Source of the DNA: Lumbricus terrestris | Lineage: Eukaryota; Annelida; Clitellata; Crassiclitellata; Lumbricidae | Length of the DNA: 64,000 bases | Assembly: GCA_949752735.1 (NCBI GenBank) | Contig: OX457044.1 | Span: 12,256,294 to 12,320,293 of the forward strand | Reading direction: 5' to 3' | Shown here: one piece after another, positions 1 to 12,900 of the stretch | Layout: every line of letters starts with the position of its first letter | How positions within the stretch are numbered: the stretch's first letter is position 1 | The notes under the pieces: generated by a model | Told to the model about the DNA's origin: nothing | What the model saw: the letters and a program-made list of their open reading frames with translations, nothing else | The model's database searches: none | Position numbers and translations under genes: made by a program

Positions 1-616
1 GGATCTGGTTAACCGACTAGACCATGCATGCAGGCAGGGAGGAAAAGGGGTTAATTTGTTGATTAACATGGGCAAGACCAATTAAGGTTATGAATCCAAC
101 AGGCGATAAACGCACCATACATGTTGGAGGGCATGATCTTGAGCAAGTAGACACTTTCCACTATCTCGGATCGTACGTTGCATGAGTACAGAAGATCGAC
201 GCAGACTGCAGAAAGGAGCGACATTCGAGGGACCTGACGAGGGGACAGCTATAGAACACAGCAGCAGCAAATGTGCAAAGGCCATATCATAAAAAGGGTG
301 ACCAAAAAATTAGGCCCTAATTGTTTGGACATGCAGTACGTGGCAACATATGCATGTTGCGAAAGCTAGCTATAGACCATTAAAAAGGAGGGTGAGGAGA
401 GGTAAGAAGCTTTCGAGATGACAGCCTACGAGATCTCGATCTGTCTTAAGACAGATCGAGAGTATAGGCTATATCCTGGACAGACAAGAAGAAAACAAAT
501 GTTGAGGTATTTGAAACGGCAAAATGTCTGCTCAACTCAATCAAAAGAAGGAATATGTAGCCTACGGTACATGTACGTCTTACGTCGGTCATATGATGAG
601 GAAAGAAGGAAGCTGT
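1..616 (+). pseudogene. LINE remnant (RTE-like), 3' part of reverse transcriptase ORF
   Basis: Broken reading frames carry typical LINE C-terminal pieces: a stretch like VGGHDLEQVDTFHYLGSYV near 120-185, SWTDKKTN near 472-500 and YVGHMMRKEG near 575-615. Stops and frameshifts separate them, so this is a dead copy that begins before the window. It is interrupted at 616 by a SINE. The clade (RTE-like) is inferred from the FxYLGS and GHxMR motifs. Confidence 0.6.
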
Positions 617-839
617 GATGATTGTTACATGTTTAACGACACCGCCATATCGAAGATGATTAGTGTCGCCAGACTCGCCACGCCATTTAGGTCCCCGTGG
701 ACGGACCGTGCTAGCCCGAGATTTTGAATCTCTGAAATAGCCACCTTCGGGAATCGAACCGCGACCCGCACGCTCTTTTCACAGAGTGAATTGCGTGCAG
801 ACGCGCGGCCTTACCGGTGTAGCCAAGCGAGCCAGTGAT
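617..839 (-). repeat. tRNA-derived SINE
   Basis: Read on the minus strand, the right end has a tRNA-like head: a degenerate box A (TGGCTACACCGG) and a clear box B (GGTTCGATTCC, complement near 749-760), followed by a non-tRNA body. It is flanked by a perfect 9 bp duplication GGAAGCTGT at 608-616 and 840-848. That is what L1/RTE-type retroposition leaves. It is not a functional tRNA, since no acceptor stem closes. Confidence 0.65.
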
Positions 840-908
840 GGAAGCTGTCTTGAAAAATATATTATATAGGCACCTAAGTAAGTAAGTATGTAAGATGATT
901 ATTTAATA

Positions 909-3260
909 CAGGGGTTCTCAACCTTTTTCGTCCCGCGACACACTTAAACTTCCTATCAAGTTTGGGGACACACCATGCATTCAATCGTCATATGTAAATG
1001 TCGTAAAAAATTTAAAAAAGTGTCAAAGTTAAACATGTCTATTTATTTCAAATTTGCTCTCAATCTTATTTATCCTTCTAAAATGCTAAACTGCTGACAT
1101 TTTTAATAAATGAAAATAATTATATTGAATTTCTTTCCAATTTTTATGATTCTAATGTAATGTAATGTAATGCAAATCTTCGAGAATTTCTCAGCGCCCA
1201 CAAAAGCCACGTCAGGGAGACCAGCTTATTCACCGGCGCTATATCAAATCAAGTCCGCAATAGCCAGAGCTGCCGTTTTCGTTCCGGTGCCAGGTCAAAA
1301 TCCGGGGAGGTCAAGCCGAGAAGACAGCGTGGTGCTACGGTGGTTGTCGGTGATGGTGGTGGTTGGGTGATGGAACCTGATTGGAATCTGGATAGGATAT
1401 AGGTTGAAGAGTTCGGTTTTCAGTCGTGAATGGAATGCAGCAGAGGAGAGTGCAAGCGGAGGAGAGGTTGAATTATTGTTTGGAGGTGAGACTGCAGGAG
1501 AGATAGGAGGGTGAGCGAACATGCGGCGGTATGTTGGGAGTCCGTTCCAAAGAGCTGGTGCAGCATAGACTAAGGAGCGGTCGCAGAATTTCAGAGAGGA
1601 TGATAGGCCTACTGGAGGCCGAGAGAGAGAAAGATATGATGATGAGCGCGTAGACCTGTGCGGTTGGATGGTGATTAGTTGACGAATGTAGGAGGGCTGA
1701 GAGGTTTGAAGAGCGTTGTAGGTTAGAGAAACAATTTTGTAATGGATGCGCTGAGAAACTTTTAGCCAATGAAGAGACTTGAGAACAGGGGTTATGTGGT
1801 GATGTTTGGGCGTCTTAGTGACTGCGCGGGCAAGAGCATTCTGGATAGTTTGGAGGCGTTTAATTTGAAGAGAATCTATTTCATGGAAGAGCGAATTGCA
1901 GTAGTCGAGTTTGGAATGAACTATTGAGGTGGCTATATATTGTGCAGGCGGTCTTGTAATTTAGAATTGGACGCAATCGACGGAGGTCGCGGATGTGCAT
2001 ATAGCAGGTGCGGGATAGCTGGGTGATGTGGTCAGAAAAAGTAAGGTTTTTGTCAAAAATGACTCCGAGATTGCGGACAGGAGAAGAGTATGGCGTAGGA
2101 AGAGTTGGGTCTGTTTGAGAAAAGTCAGAAGGATAGTCTAGTTTGTTTAATTGCTCGCGTAGGCCAATGATGAGAAATTCTAAAGTTCTAAATTATTCTT
2201 CTGATCCCAATTAATCTATATATAGTTGTTTCTGCAACTCGACGTTAATTTAGTCACCTAATTACTAAGACCTTGTAGTCCTAACAGTTAATGGAATCTT
2301 TGTTCTTGAATTTTTCTTCGGATCATATTAGAACCCGGTTCCACAGTTTTAGTAAGTGCGTTTTGTAAGCATGCAGGCTGAGAGGGCACCTCCGACAAGT
2401 TTGTTCCGATTTTTGTTCTTTATGTTGATCATCTGAGAAAAAGCCCTGTGCAGATAGATCTAAGTAGGAGCTATGAAAGGAAACCAGCTCCTTGATAGCT
2501 TTGCGTGCAAGTGATTTGCAATGTTCTTCCTTGTTAACTTAATTGTATATCTTTGCCATAACTGAGTTCTATTATTGCTTATAGCCCACATGTCCTTCAT
2601 TCTGGAATCACATTGCAGCTCAACAAGTGTTTCCAGTTCATTGTTGTTCAATTCTGCTCCATTGATGTTTTCTCTGAGGAATGGGTTCAACATCCACCTT
2701 GTCGTCTTAATATCAGCATCGCAAGAGGATGGCTAAATTTACGTTTTCTTACCATAAATTTTTCCATTTCGATTGCTGACTTAGCCTAGGTTGACGGGTA
2801 AAAGTTTTCTAACAGATGCGATAGCAAACATAGGCCTATGTCATATCCGTTCGTTAACATAAACGTCATAACTAGGCCTACCCCAGACCGCGCGGTAAAA
2901 TAGATAGATAAATAAAGCGCAACAAATTTTCATTGCAGTCATCCGCTAAACTTCCAAATTACCTGTATACATAAAGTAAGTCAGTGCATAATGCAAGAAC
3001 AACGGACGTGTGCTGTGAGAATTTAGTAGACTGATGTTATTTAGGATTATTTCATGTAGGCCTAATCATTGGCCTATTAGCTAGGCTACGTTGTGTCAGT
3101 TTGGAAAAGAAACGAAGATAATTTATTATCATTATTATTAATTCGCGACACACCAATTCTTCGCGACACACCAGCGACACACCATTTTTACGCGACACAC
3201 CGCCGGTCAAGTCGCGACACACCATGCAGTGTGTCGCGACACACCGGTTGAGAACCCCTG
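909..3260. mobile_element. hAT-type non-autonomous DNA transposon, CAGGGGTTCTCAACC family
   Basis: Termini are CAGGGGTTCTCAACC and its inverse GGTTGAGAACCCCTG, flanked by a perfect 8 bp TSD ATTTAATA (901-908 and 3261-3268). Multiple copies of the motif GCGACACACC cluster just inside both ends, especially at 3150-3245. No transposase ORF is visible. The element landed in the tail of a LINE and itself carries a nested LINE fragment (1153-2168). Confidence 0.88.
1153..2168 (-). pseudogene. CR1/L2-like LINE 3' fragment nested in hAT
   Basis: On the minus strand the frames give the conserved non-LTR C-terminal pattern: HSKLDYCNSLFHEIDSLQ near 1900-1960, a HITPVLKSLHWL block near 1770-1810, and an ALWNGLPTY block near 1535-1560. 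The 3' tail is the (ATTAC)n tract at 1155-1172. Frames are broken. The flanking hAT sequence continues on both sides, so this is a later insertion. Confidence 0.7.
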
Positions 3261-3540
3261 ATTTAATAGACCACCAGCAAACGCACGTACAGTAGTTTAC
3301 AGAGGAAATAAATAATAGAAAACATTTATGCAAAGTCATACAACATTCGCATAATAAAACTTATTTTGGCAAAAGAATCAACTCTAGGAAGGGTTAGATT
3401 TTGTGGCCTTGGTTGAGTATTGTATGGAGTGACCTTATCGGGAGGGAGGAGATCGTGAAAAGTATGACAAGGATTTAAGAGGATAGGGCGGAAAAGAGCA
3501 GAGTCAGCTCTAGAACAGAGTTCGTCAGACCCTGGAAAAG
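3261..3540 (-). pseudogene. LINE 3' end, same family as the 24.7-28 kb LINE
   Basis: Nearly the same sequence as the LINE 3' region at 24750-25015 (ACCACCAGCAAACGCAC, then GGAAATAAATAATAGAAAAC). Its (TTAC)n tail lies on the other side of the hAT element at about 872-895, showing that the hAT cut this LINE copy. It is 5' truncated. Confidence 0.75.
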
Positions 3541-3838
3541 AGCACAGAGAAGACCGAGGACGGGCTGGATTGCAAGTATCAGAGACTGGATGAAGATGAC
3601 TTTCGATCAGCTGATGAGAGAAACAAAGGATCGAGAAAGAACTGAAAGATGAGAAGACTTGTCCGTGGATCGATGGTTAAAGACAAGACAAAGTCAGCGA
3701 ACGTTCCGAGTTAAGTTCGAACCGGGTACAGAGCACCAGCGGAGAACGTTTAGTGAGTCCTGCTTATCATCGCTCATAGTCACGTGTGTTGTAATTTATT
3801 TGTATGCAACTCGTGTATATCTGCGGTGCAATTTAAAA
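3541..3838 (+). other. WDR4 5' flank with LINE scrap
   Basis: Positions 3551-3660 translate to an RTE-like LINE C-terminus (RRPRTGWIASIRDWMKMT, then FDQLMRE). The remaining 170 bases before the WDR4 ATG show no TATA box or other promoter element I can support. The transcription start presumably lies here, but I cannot place it. Confidence 0.4.
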
Positions 3839-3915
3839 ATGGTTACTTTGTTGATGAGCGAGAAATACGTTGTCTTCAGCAGCTGTCAAAACTGCCTGCT
3901 AGCGTATGACATTTT
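3839..3915 (+). CDS. WDR4: WDR4 exon 1 (start codon)
   Basis: ATG at 3839 opens 25 codons plus 2 bases and ends at the strong donor GTAAGT (3916). It encodes the first beta strands of the propeller ([18 protein letters not shown]). The 2 spare bases plus the first base of exon 2 complete a Leu codon. A foldback transposon begins 12 bases downstream. Confidence 0.8.
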
Positions 3916-6900
3916 GTAAGTCATTTTGGTAGAATTCCTGATTTGTTGATTTGTTCTTAGCACTAAATATTTCTTAAATGCTGGTACCTAAGAGCCTTAG
4001 TGTTCAAACGCACCTATTCCCATTCTCCGGAGACGTTCCGACGATTTTATACGAATTTTTGAATTATTTAATTCTATAGGAAATCCAATGATAAAAATCG
4101 CAGCTCACTTTCGGGTGCCATATTTACACACATAATCCGTGACGTCATGAGAACTTGCGGCGTTCAAATGCGTGTAAATATTGCGGCCGAGAAGTGAGCT
4201 GCGATTTTATCATTGAATTTCCTATAGATTTAAATAATCCGTATAAAATCGACGGAGCGTCTCCGGAGAATGGGAATAGGTGCGTTTGAACACTAAGGCT
4301 CTTAGGTACCAGCATTTAAGAAATATTTAGTGCTAAGAACAAATCAACAAATCAGGAATTCTACCGTAATTTTTGTTGTGTGAATATATCAATTGAAGAC
4401 CTTATACCACAGTATAAATATAGTAGGCCTTCTGGCCCTTCTCTAGTCAGAATGTGTGACTGATTTGAAAGTGAGGCTATCGCTCAGAGTAAAAATGGCG
4501 GAAGACTAGCCTCGCTTTCATAGGTGATTTCATTCGTTTTCACAGGTGATTTCATTCCGACCATACAGGCGAATAGGCGATTGCTGATGCCGACGAGTCA
4601 GAGGCGACTTTTCAAACTGGCCAATCACATGCCAGCTTCTGTTGAACGCTCAGGTTCAGTATCGTGTTTTTTGCACAGTCACCATCACGTGACCAGAAAA
4701 ACTAGTCACAGGCAGCAATGCGTGTCGACGTACTGTTTGTTACTGCGCTTATGCCTTAGACAAGTCTTATACCTTGTACTTGCGAGTGATTGCAATTGCT
4801 ACGACGATGGATGGGATGAGAAAGAGCTGGACAGTGCATCTTCCCGAGGAACGTGTCGAAGTGGTGCTACGTGAGTTGTGAGCGCCTATTGCTCCACCCG
4901 TCTCTGTTCTTGGCTCTCAATGCTACTCGTCCTTTCCTGATTTTGTCTTCTCAACCAGAGTCCGTGACCTTGGTGTTACTCTCGACCAAGAGCTCACTTT
5001 TGCTCCACACATTCACTCACTCAGCCGTGCCTGTTATTATCAACTGCGTCAACTACGCACTGGTGCTCGCTCGCTTAGGGCTACTCCTGCTGCTGCTGCT
5101 GCCCTTGTCCATTCTTTTGTTACCACCATACTTGACTACTACTGCTGCTCTCTCTCTATGCTGGCCTACCAATTGCCAGTCTGAGTTGCCTTGATTGCAT
5201 CCTGTGCTCTGCAGCCCGCCTTATTGGCTGCATATCTAAATTCAGCCACATCGCCAGCTATATGTGTGACGTTCTCCACTGGCTTCCACTCAAGCAGCGA
5301 ATTGAGTACAGGATATCTACTCTAGTCTGGTGCTGCATGCTAGGCCTTGCTCATGCCTACCTTTGTGAGCTCTGTAGCCCTAATCTTAGTTCTCACCATT
5401 TCTGCTCCCTTCATTCGACTGAACAAAGTCTGCTCTCAGTCCCTTTTGCTTCCACTATGCAGAACCGTGCTTTCTCGGTGGTAGAACCCTCAACCTGGAA
5501 TGGTCTTCCTCTGACCCTCCGCTCTCTTTGTAAAAAAACTTTTGAGGCATTCCTCTCTCATCTTAAGACAGTTTTATTTTGCAGCACTGAGGTTGGGAAC
5601 GCCTCTGAGTAGCCCCTTGAAGAGGTGCTATATAAATGCTTCTAATAAATGAATGAATTAATCAAGAACTCAAACTTAACATCAGACTAGAAACTATCGG
5701 CAGCAGTGGCATAGACGAGGGGTTTTCGGGGTTAAAGCCCCCATTGTCTTAGGAAAAAAATTTAAAGGTTATTTATCCACTTAAAATAAGAAAAAAAACT
5801 CAAGAAAATGCCACATTTCCTCTAACATAAATGCTAACTGCACCGGAAGTGTAGCCAAGCAAGAAAGCATTAAATGCTTTCTTGCTTTCTTGCTAACTCA
5901 AATAAATTTTATTTGAGTTAGCCTATAGACTATAGAGTTAGTCTATTGCCTAATAAGCCTACTCGTAGTGTCAACGCACTGTGAATAGTTTACTATCGAT
6001 CACAGTACTATAGTTGAGCATATCTTGTAGGACCGTGTTAATTATTCGTCGTAGGTTGGCCAAATATGAAGCGTCGATCTCCCTGCCTGTGCTTTGGACG
6101 CACTTGTTTGCATTAATTCTCATTAATTCAATTCAGCAGTTGCCTGTTACATTTCCGTCACAATCTCGAAAGTAGCAGCTCGATTTTCATGCCGTTTGTT
6201 GTATTTGATGCAGAATACAGCCCTTCATTGACCAGCAAAATTGCAGAAGAATCAGTTAATGGTTGCTAAGGAATTTTATGACACAAACTTTCTGAAACAT
6301 GGAGATCGATTTTCTCAGTTGCTGTGATTTTTACAAATTACAGAATCAAACGAATATAACTTCAGTTAGAAAAAAGATATTTTCATTCTGTAAAAAGTAT
6401 TTTAAAGCAGATCAACTGTAGAATAAGACTGTATAAAAAGTCAAAAACCAACATGTGACTAGTTTTTACCCCTGGTGTCACATATTGGTTGTGGGGGAAG
6501 GGCAGGTATGGGGTTCTGTGTACTCTGGCACTCAGTACAGAGTATTGAGTACCGGTACTCGGTACCGCCGTAGAACAATCTACAATAATTACATTGAACT
6601 TGCATGTATGAATAATCGAACTGAATGTCTCGGAGCATATTGTATCATCCACACAATCCCAAGTCCAGTATGGCAAGAACATTCTTGTGGAATGCCTGAA
6701 AGCAGCACTGCAGGAGATCTACCTTCAGCAGGGAAATGGTCGGTTGTTCTTGTGGGGTTAGGGGCTTTAATCAGTTCTCCACTGCTTGTGTCTATCAATG
6801 ATATTCACAGTGGCATAGGTCGTATAGGTTGCCATTGATTAAAAGTAGAACTTTAGAACTCAGTAATTATAATAATAATAATGATAATAATAATCTTTGT

Positions 6901-9900
6901 TTAACTTCAAGCTGACATACCGCAGAATGATTGCAACCATAATGATTACAGTATGACGTATGATCACAAGCTATTACAGGAGTGAAATTTAACTTGTGAC
7001 CTGCAGTCAACAGATCACTCACTCGTCACGTCCTAATACTTAATTTCACTAACGTCATCTGCTGATTGGAACGTTGAATGGACCGCTGGGCAGGAGCTGA
7101 TTAAATTGCATCCATGTGCTCCTCCATGTGCCAGATTTCTAACCATTATCCTAAACCACCTCCCCATGGTAGCTGTGTTTCATTTGGTTAACTTTGGCTG
7201 CATACAGTTTAATTTCTGCCTTTTCATATTGTGAATCTGCGTCAAGCAGTTTGGACCACCCTCCTTAGGACTCTGTTCTGTGCTGCTTGTAGCCTGTCGC
7301 GTCTCTCCACCCAGTCAACAATTACAAATAGGATCGAGAGGTTCTGCAAATGATCAGCCACTGTATGTCAACTGTCAACAGGAGTTGGTTGGCTCCATGC
7401 TTGTCACTCCACCCACCCACCGTTGGTGAATTATAAATCTACTGTGAATTGTTATGCTGAGCTGTATTGCTGACTGATGTAATAACAGTTTTCTAGTTTT
7501 TTATATAGCACCACTATGTGCAGTGATTAGTTTGCTCTTTAGCTGGTGCTCTATAAATGTTCAATGGCAATTTTAAAAATTATGTGAATGCTTGTCACTG
7601 CTGCTGCTAGAGATGGTGATGTCAGTCTAATTGTCATTACTAGATCTGGAAAGAAACTTTCTCTTGAGCTGCCAAAAGGTGTTCGTGATGTGGAAAAAGC
7701 AAAAGGGTATGTTCATGTTAAACTAATTTTTGTTTAGTGCTGACAAAGCGTCGGGTAATTTTACCGAATATGTTTAGTGCCTTTGCTTCTCACTCTATTT
7801 GTCTCTCTGTGTCCTCCCTTCATAGCTATCGGCTATCTAGCACTGGAATGAACTCCAGTTAGTCTGCAATATTCAATTCAGTTTTTGTTTAATCAGCACT
7901 TCAGACTTGCAGAATGCAGCATGTTACATATAACTAATTTTACAAAGGTTTTATGTATAAGTTCAGTTTATATACGCAACATAAAAAATATTGGGTTTCA
8001 ATTAATATTAATTGATCTGTGCTTATTGTAGTGTTTGCTAGGTTAAAAAATTCAGCTCTGTATGGTGCTCAAAATGTCCTTCTTGTTCACGAACACACGA
8101 CCGTAGACGCGGTAGTTGTCCAGGGATACACTCGACTTCATACCCGCAGCTGTGGCCGCCCAGCAGTCCAGACCTCGATCCGGAGTACCGGGTGCATTTA
8201 CTGTAGGGGCACGTTTTTCGTTCACACGTATTCATGACAACGTTAACCGTAGGGCGTAGGGCCCGTCTGATTGAAGAGTGGCAGATGTTTAACCAAGTGA
8301 TCATCGACCGGACCATCAAACAGTAACGTCTACGGTCGTGTGTCCGTGATCAAGAAGGACATTTTGAACACCGGATATAGGTGAATTTCATTTCCTTTCA
8401 GGTTTTCCATGTTGGAAAGTTCAATTTTTTGGTGCTGCATTTTAAACGCTCATAAATTTGACAAACTCACAAATATTTCTAATCGACTTTAGGATCTCGT
8501 GTAAATATGGTCACTGTTGCTCTGTTTAAAATTTCAGACAAATCCTAAGAGTTTTGACCGAGTTATTACACTTTTTTGTGGGGGGCTACTTTTTATCCGG
8601 ACACAGTGTATATATATATATATATATACAGATAGAAAACTATTTGAGGTAAAAAAACAACTGAAAAATAATTTGAAAGACATATGCATTACATGTAGAG
8701 CAAATTTTAATCGTCAATAGACTAAACCTACTGCCCCTATCAATGACCGTGCCCTCTCCAGACACACCCCCCCCAACAACTGGTGGAACGCTCACATTTC
8801 CGTTCGCATGGCGGCAGTTTCTGCAGGTGTGAAGGAGTTGGACGTGTTACGCAGCGAATGGCTTCTGTTGGCGTTTCTTCACTGGTCTCGATCGGTTGCC
8901 TCGTTCTGAGGTCGACTTCGTCCATTGATTCTCATCCCAGGATGGAAGATGAACCCAGCGTTGACAGTTTCAGCCCTGCCAGCGTTTCAGCTAGGACTTA
9001 GACAGCTGGTCGCACCTTTTACAGAAGGGCAAGCAGTTCCTCCTGGCATCGTCCACGTCTGGCGTAGAAGTGGCGGAGAAGTTTCCGCTATTTCTGGCTC
9101 TGTCATTGTTTGGTCTCACCATTGTACGTTTTTTTACGCTTGAACTTTCTTCGGTATAGTTCAGCATGCATACCAAAGGGTGGATACAGAAATTTTCGAG
9201 GGGGGGCCAAAAATTTTGGTCTTGGTCGCTGAAAAATCTGATGACCTTTTTTTAGTCATGTGCCTCGAATTCCCAAGAAAAAGGTGCCATTTTATCTGCC
9301 AAAATAGTTGATGTCCTTTTTACTCATGGGGAACCACGCCAACTTTCCGAGCCAGAATAGCTGGTCAAAAATAAAGAAATTTCTAAATGGGGGCCAGGCC
9401 CGGATTGCCCTCCTCCCTGGATCCGCCCCTGTGCAGTGTGCATACCCACTCGCCAGCTCCACATCTCTGACCGACGACCCCAGACAGTTTTTCCTCTGCC
9501 GTATATATTCACCTTACAGACAATGACCTTTACCCTGGCACACCTTTGGGACCCGACGGCCATCGACGACCATCGATATATTATAAGATCTATACATTTA
9601 TGCTTCTGCTAATGTGATACTTTATTAAGTATGTATGCTATTGTCCAACTTTCATGAGCACACACATACGTATGCAACAAAGCACCATATAGATGCGATA
9701 TATTATATATATATTTATTTGTAAGGCAATTTGTGACAGGGGAAAACCTCTGTTTTGAGCAGACATCCACCACCTACTGAACCACCTGCTGACACCTCCG
9801 TTGGCCTTTTTTCTAGTCTTTCAGCCAAAAATTCTGCTAAATATACTGTTTTCGCTACTTCAAAAACTGATGACCTTTTTTAATCATTCTCTCAAATTTC

Positions 9901-12900
9901 CATGTATGTATCAAACTGTGCCATATTTTCATGTAAACAAGACCCTGGGTGAAAGGGGAACTACCTCCCCCCCCCCCGAAACGTCTAGCTTAATCATCAC
10001 AGTACCTGCACAATTGCTGCACTGACACTCATTCCTTTGCAGCAGACTTTGGCTCCGTTTGCTCGAGAGGACCGGTCTGTACGTGCAGAACGTGCTTCAG
10101 CGATCGTGCTTTCTCGGCCGCTGGCCCTCAATGCAGCAACAGACTTCTTTCTGCTATTTGATTGGCCGACTAGCTCTGCTCCTTTCAATCAGAGGTTCTC
10201 AACCTTTTTCTGTGCGTAACACACCTAAACTCACAAGCAGATTTGGTGACACACCGTGCAATCGTCGTTATGTCAATATCTTTAAAATTGATAGGCCCAT
10301 GTTAAATTAAAATAGCCTATCAATTTTTAATTTCCTAAAACTTTTAATGAATGAAAATGTTGACACTGAATGCTTTTTTAGTTTCTAGTGATTCTAAAAT
10401 TCTAAATTCCATCGATCTAAATCTCTGATTATACGTCATTTTGTCAACTTTTATGACTCTACAATAATTGTTTGGCCTATCAGTAATGAGATTTTTGCTC
10501 TTGGATTTTCTTTGGATAATAAGACATCCGAGGTTCGACAGTTTTGTGAGTGCAATACGGTGCATACATGCAGTTCCGTAGCCACTTAGCCAGAGGTCCA
10601 TGGACACCTTAAGCTTGATTAATGGGACTAACAAATTAACAATTGAACATGATAGGATATCTAGCTTATATAGAACTATTTTTAGGTTTAAAAAAGCCTG
10701 AAAGTTATCATCAATTATCCACATAGTCCAAGCCACCCTAATAGTTCAAGGCAAAGTATGAAAACATGGGATAAAGACAGCTAACCACTTCGTAAACTAT
10801 GATGAAATGGAATAGATATAGAGTGCTACGAATTTTCACAGCCTGTGCCTGCTAAACTGCTAAAGAAGGCAAGTCATTGTAATGCAAGAACGACGGGTGT
10901 ATGCTGTAACAATTCACAACACACCAATTTTTTGCGACACACCATTTTCACGTGACACACTACCGGTCTATTTGCGGCACACCTCTGCTTTAACCCATTC
11001 CCGCCGGAATTGTTCCGATACCTATTGGTTTAATGGGGTCACCCGTGACCCGGTCCGGCGGGAAAGAGTTAAATCCTTGCCAAATTCACACTTGTTCTCT
11101 AGGGCTTATCTCGTCTGTAGTTAGCTGCTTTATGAGGCACACTTGTAATGGCATGGCCGTGTTATGGCGCTGTATAGTATTCTCATAATTGTCTTTCACC
11201 TACTTTTTGTCTTGTCTTTGTTTGATTCGATCTTTGTAAGAAGCATGTAAGCATAAAATGCAATGTTACACTGTCTGTGGAATTACACATTAACCCTTTT
11301 ATCTCCGTGTGTCAAACCGTAATCTGCTGATATGTGTGTTTCTACAGATGGGCTGAGAGTGGATCTGATCAAATTCTTAGTTGTGCCTTTTCCTCATCAG
11401 GGAAGTATTTTGCTGCAAGTGATGACCTCAAAACATTGGTCATTTGGCATGTCACCGTTTCATGGAAACTTATCAGCACAAGGTTAGTTTACTGGCATTC
11501 TCCAAGCTAAGCTATGTCTAAATCTTGAAGCATCGTCTATGCTCTATAATAGGGTTACTATTAGAGAGTAAAAGTATGTTTATGAGCAATTGATCATGCT
11601 GCTTATGTGCGATGTTTGTGCATTTCCAGTAACATGCATGCAGCAATGCCTTGCCTCGCAATAATACGAACTTAAAATGAGAAAGTATGTTACATCAATT
11701 ATGGTTGGCCAAAGCCAGCTGTGTTATGTAGTGCAGCAATATATGAAGAAATTTGCTGTCCAGGAATTTAATTTCCAACATTGGTGAGACATATCGTATT
11801 GGTTTTGCAGGGTCACATCATAGAGTATGTATCTTTTTACAGCCTTGGAAGTCAGGATTTAATGCCTTCATTCTATGCACTTATATAGCACCATTAAATT
11901 AACTCTGCTCAGGGATGTTCCCAGCCAAACCATGGCTAAAGAAAATGACTTGATTGATTTATGAAACAGTCTGATTGGTAATATACGCAGCTCCGATTGG
12001 AGGTCATTCCAGATGGTGGAACCTGTAGCCAAAAAGCTTGACGTTGCCTAGCAGCCAAGCAAGCCGTGGAACTAGGAGTTCCTCTTTGTCGTGGAGCAAA
12101 GAACCTGACGTTCTGCAACTTTGAACACAGGATGACAGAGATCGCAGCTGTAGGTAAGATGGAGTGCAACCAAGGATGCAGCGTGAGACTAAAGCAGCAA
12201 TCTGATATGACATCCCGCTGGGCCACAGGTGGCCAGTGTAACACATTGCGCAATGTGCATGTATGCAGACACAGAAGTGAATTTGTGAATTCGCCAATTG
12301 AGCTGAGCGCAGAATTCGATCTAGTTGTCTCAGAAAGAGCCTCCAAGCGTTCAAATTAAGCAGATCACAACTAAATGAACCACTTTTCTCACCAAAACTA
12401 GCAATATCTCCCTTGCTTTGCAGGAGATGTTTGAGGAGTGTGCATACGTTAAAGACTGGGTAAGGAATTGATCCAAGCAAGTCAGTTTCCAAGCAGTGAT
12501 AGGCAGTAGACTTTCTATAGTTTGCTATGGCCAAGGCTTCAGCCAGAATAGATTGAGTTTTACTTAATGGAACCAATGTTCCTGAGTACCTGTATCAAAG
12601 TCTTGTGAATCAGCAGGATGGCCAGGATCAAAAGTCTATGATCTGTCATGGATTGCATCTCCGGTTATAGTGATGTCAGGCCAGGCTCTACAGGGTGGGC
12701 CATAAAAAAGTAACCCCCTACGGTTTTTTGCCCATATCTTGGCCAGAAGTAAGAATTTCGAAATGAAATTTTACAGGCTTAAAGACAATTCATAACTACA
12801 CATGATGGCCGGATTTCATCAAAATATTTCAAACAGAACAAAAGATATATCACTTTTAGTGAGGCCACCCAACGTTTTTTGGCGATTCAAAAACGCGACG

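Noticed and set aside
4816..4870. ATG with a GTGAGT donor as WDR4 exon 1
   Set aside because: From this ATG the segment leaves one spare base at the donor whereas exon 2 needs two, and the peptide has no resemblance to the WDR4 N-terminus. The 3839-3915 exon fits both.
11936..12576. 190-codon minus-strand ORF as a host gene
   Set aside because: Residual LINE motifs in two frames indicate a decayed retrotransposon rather than a host protein.
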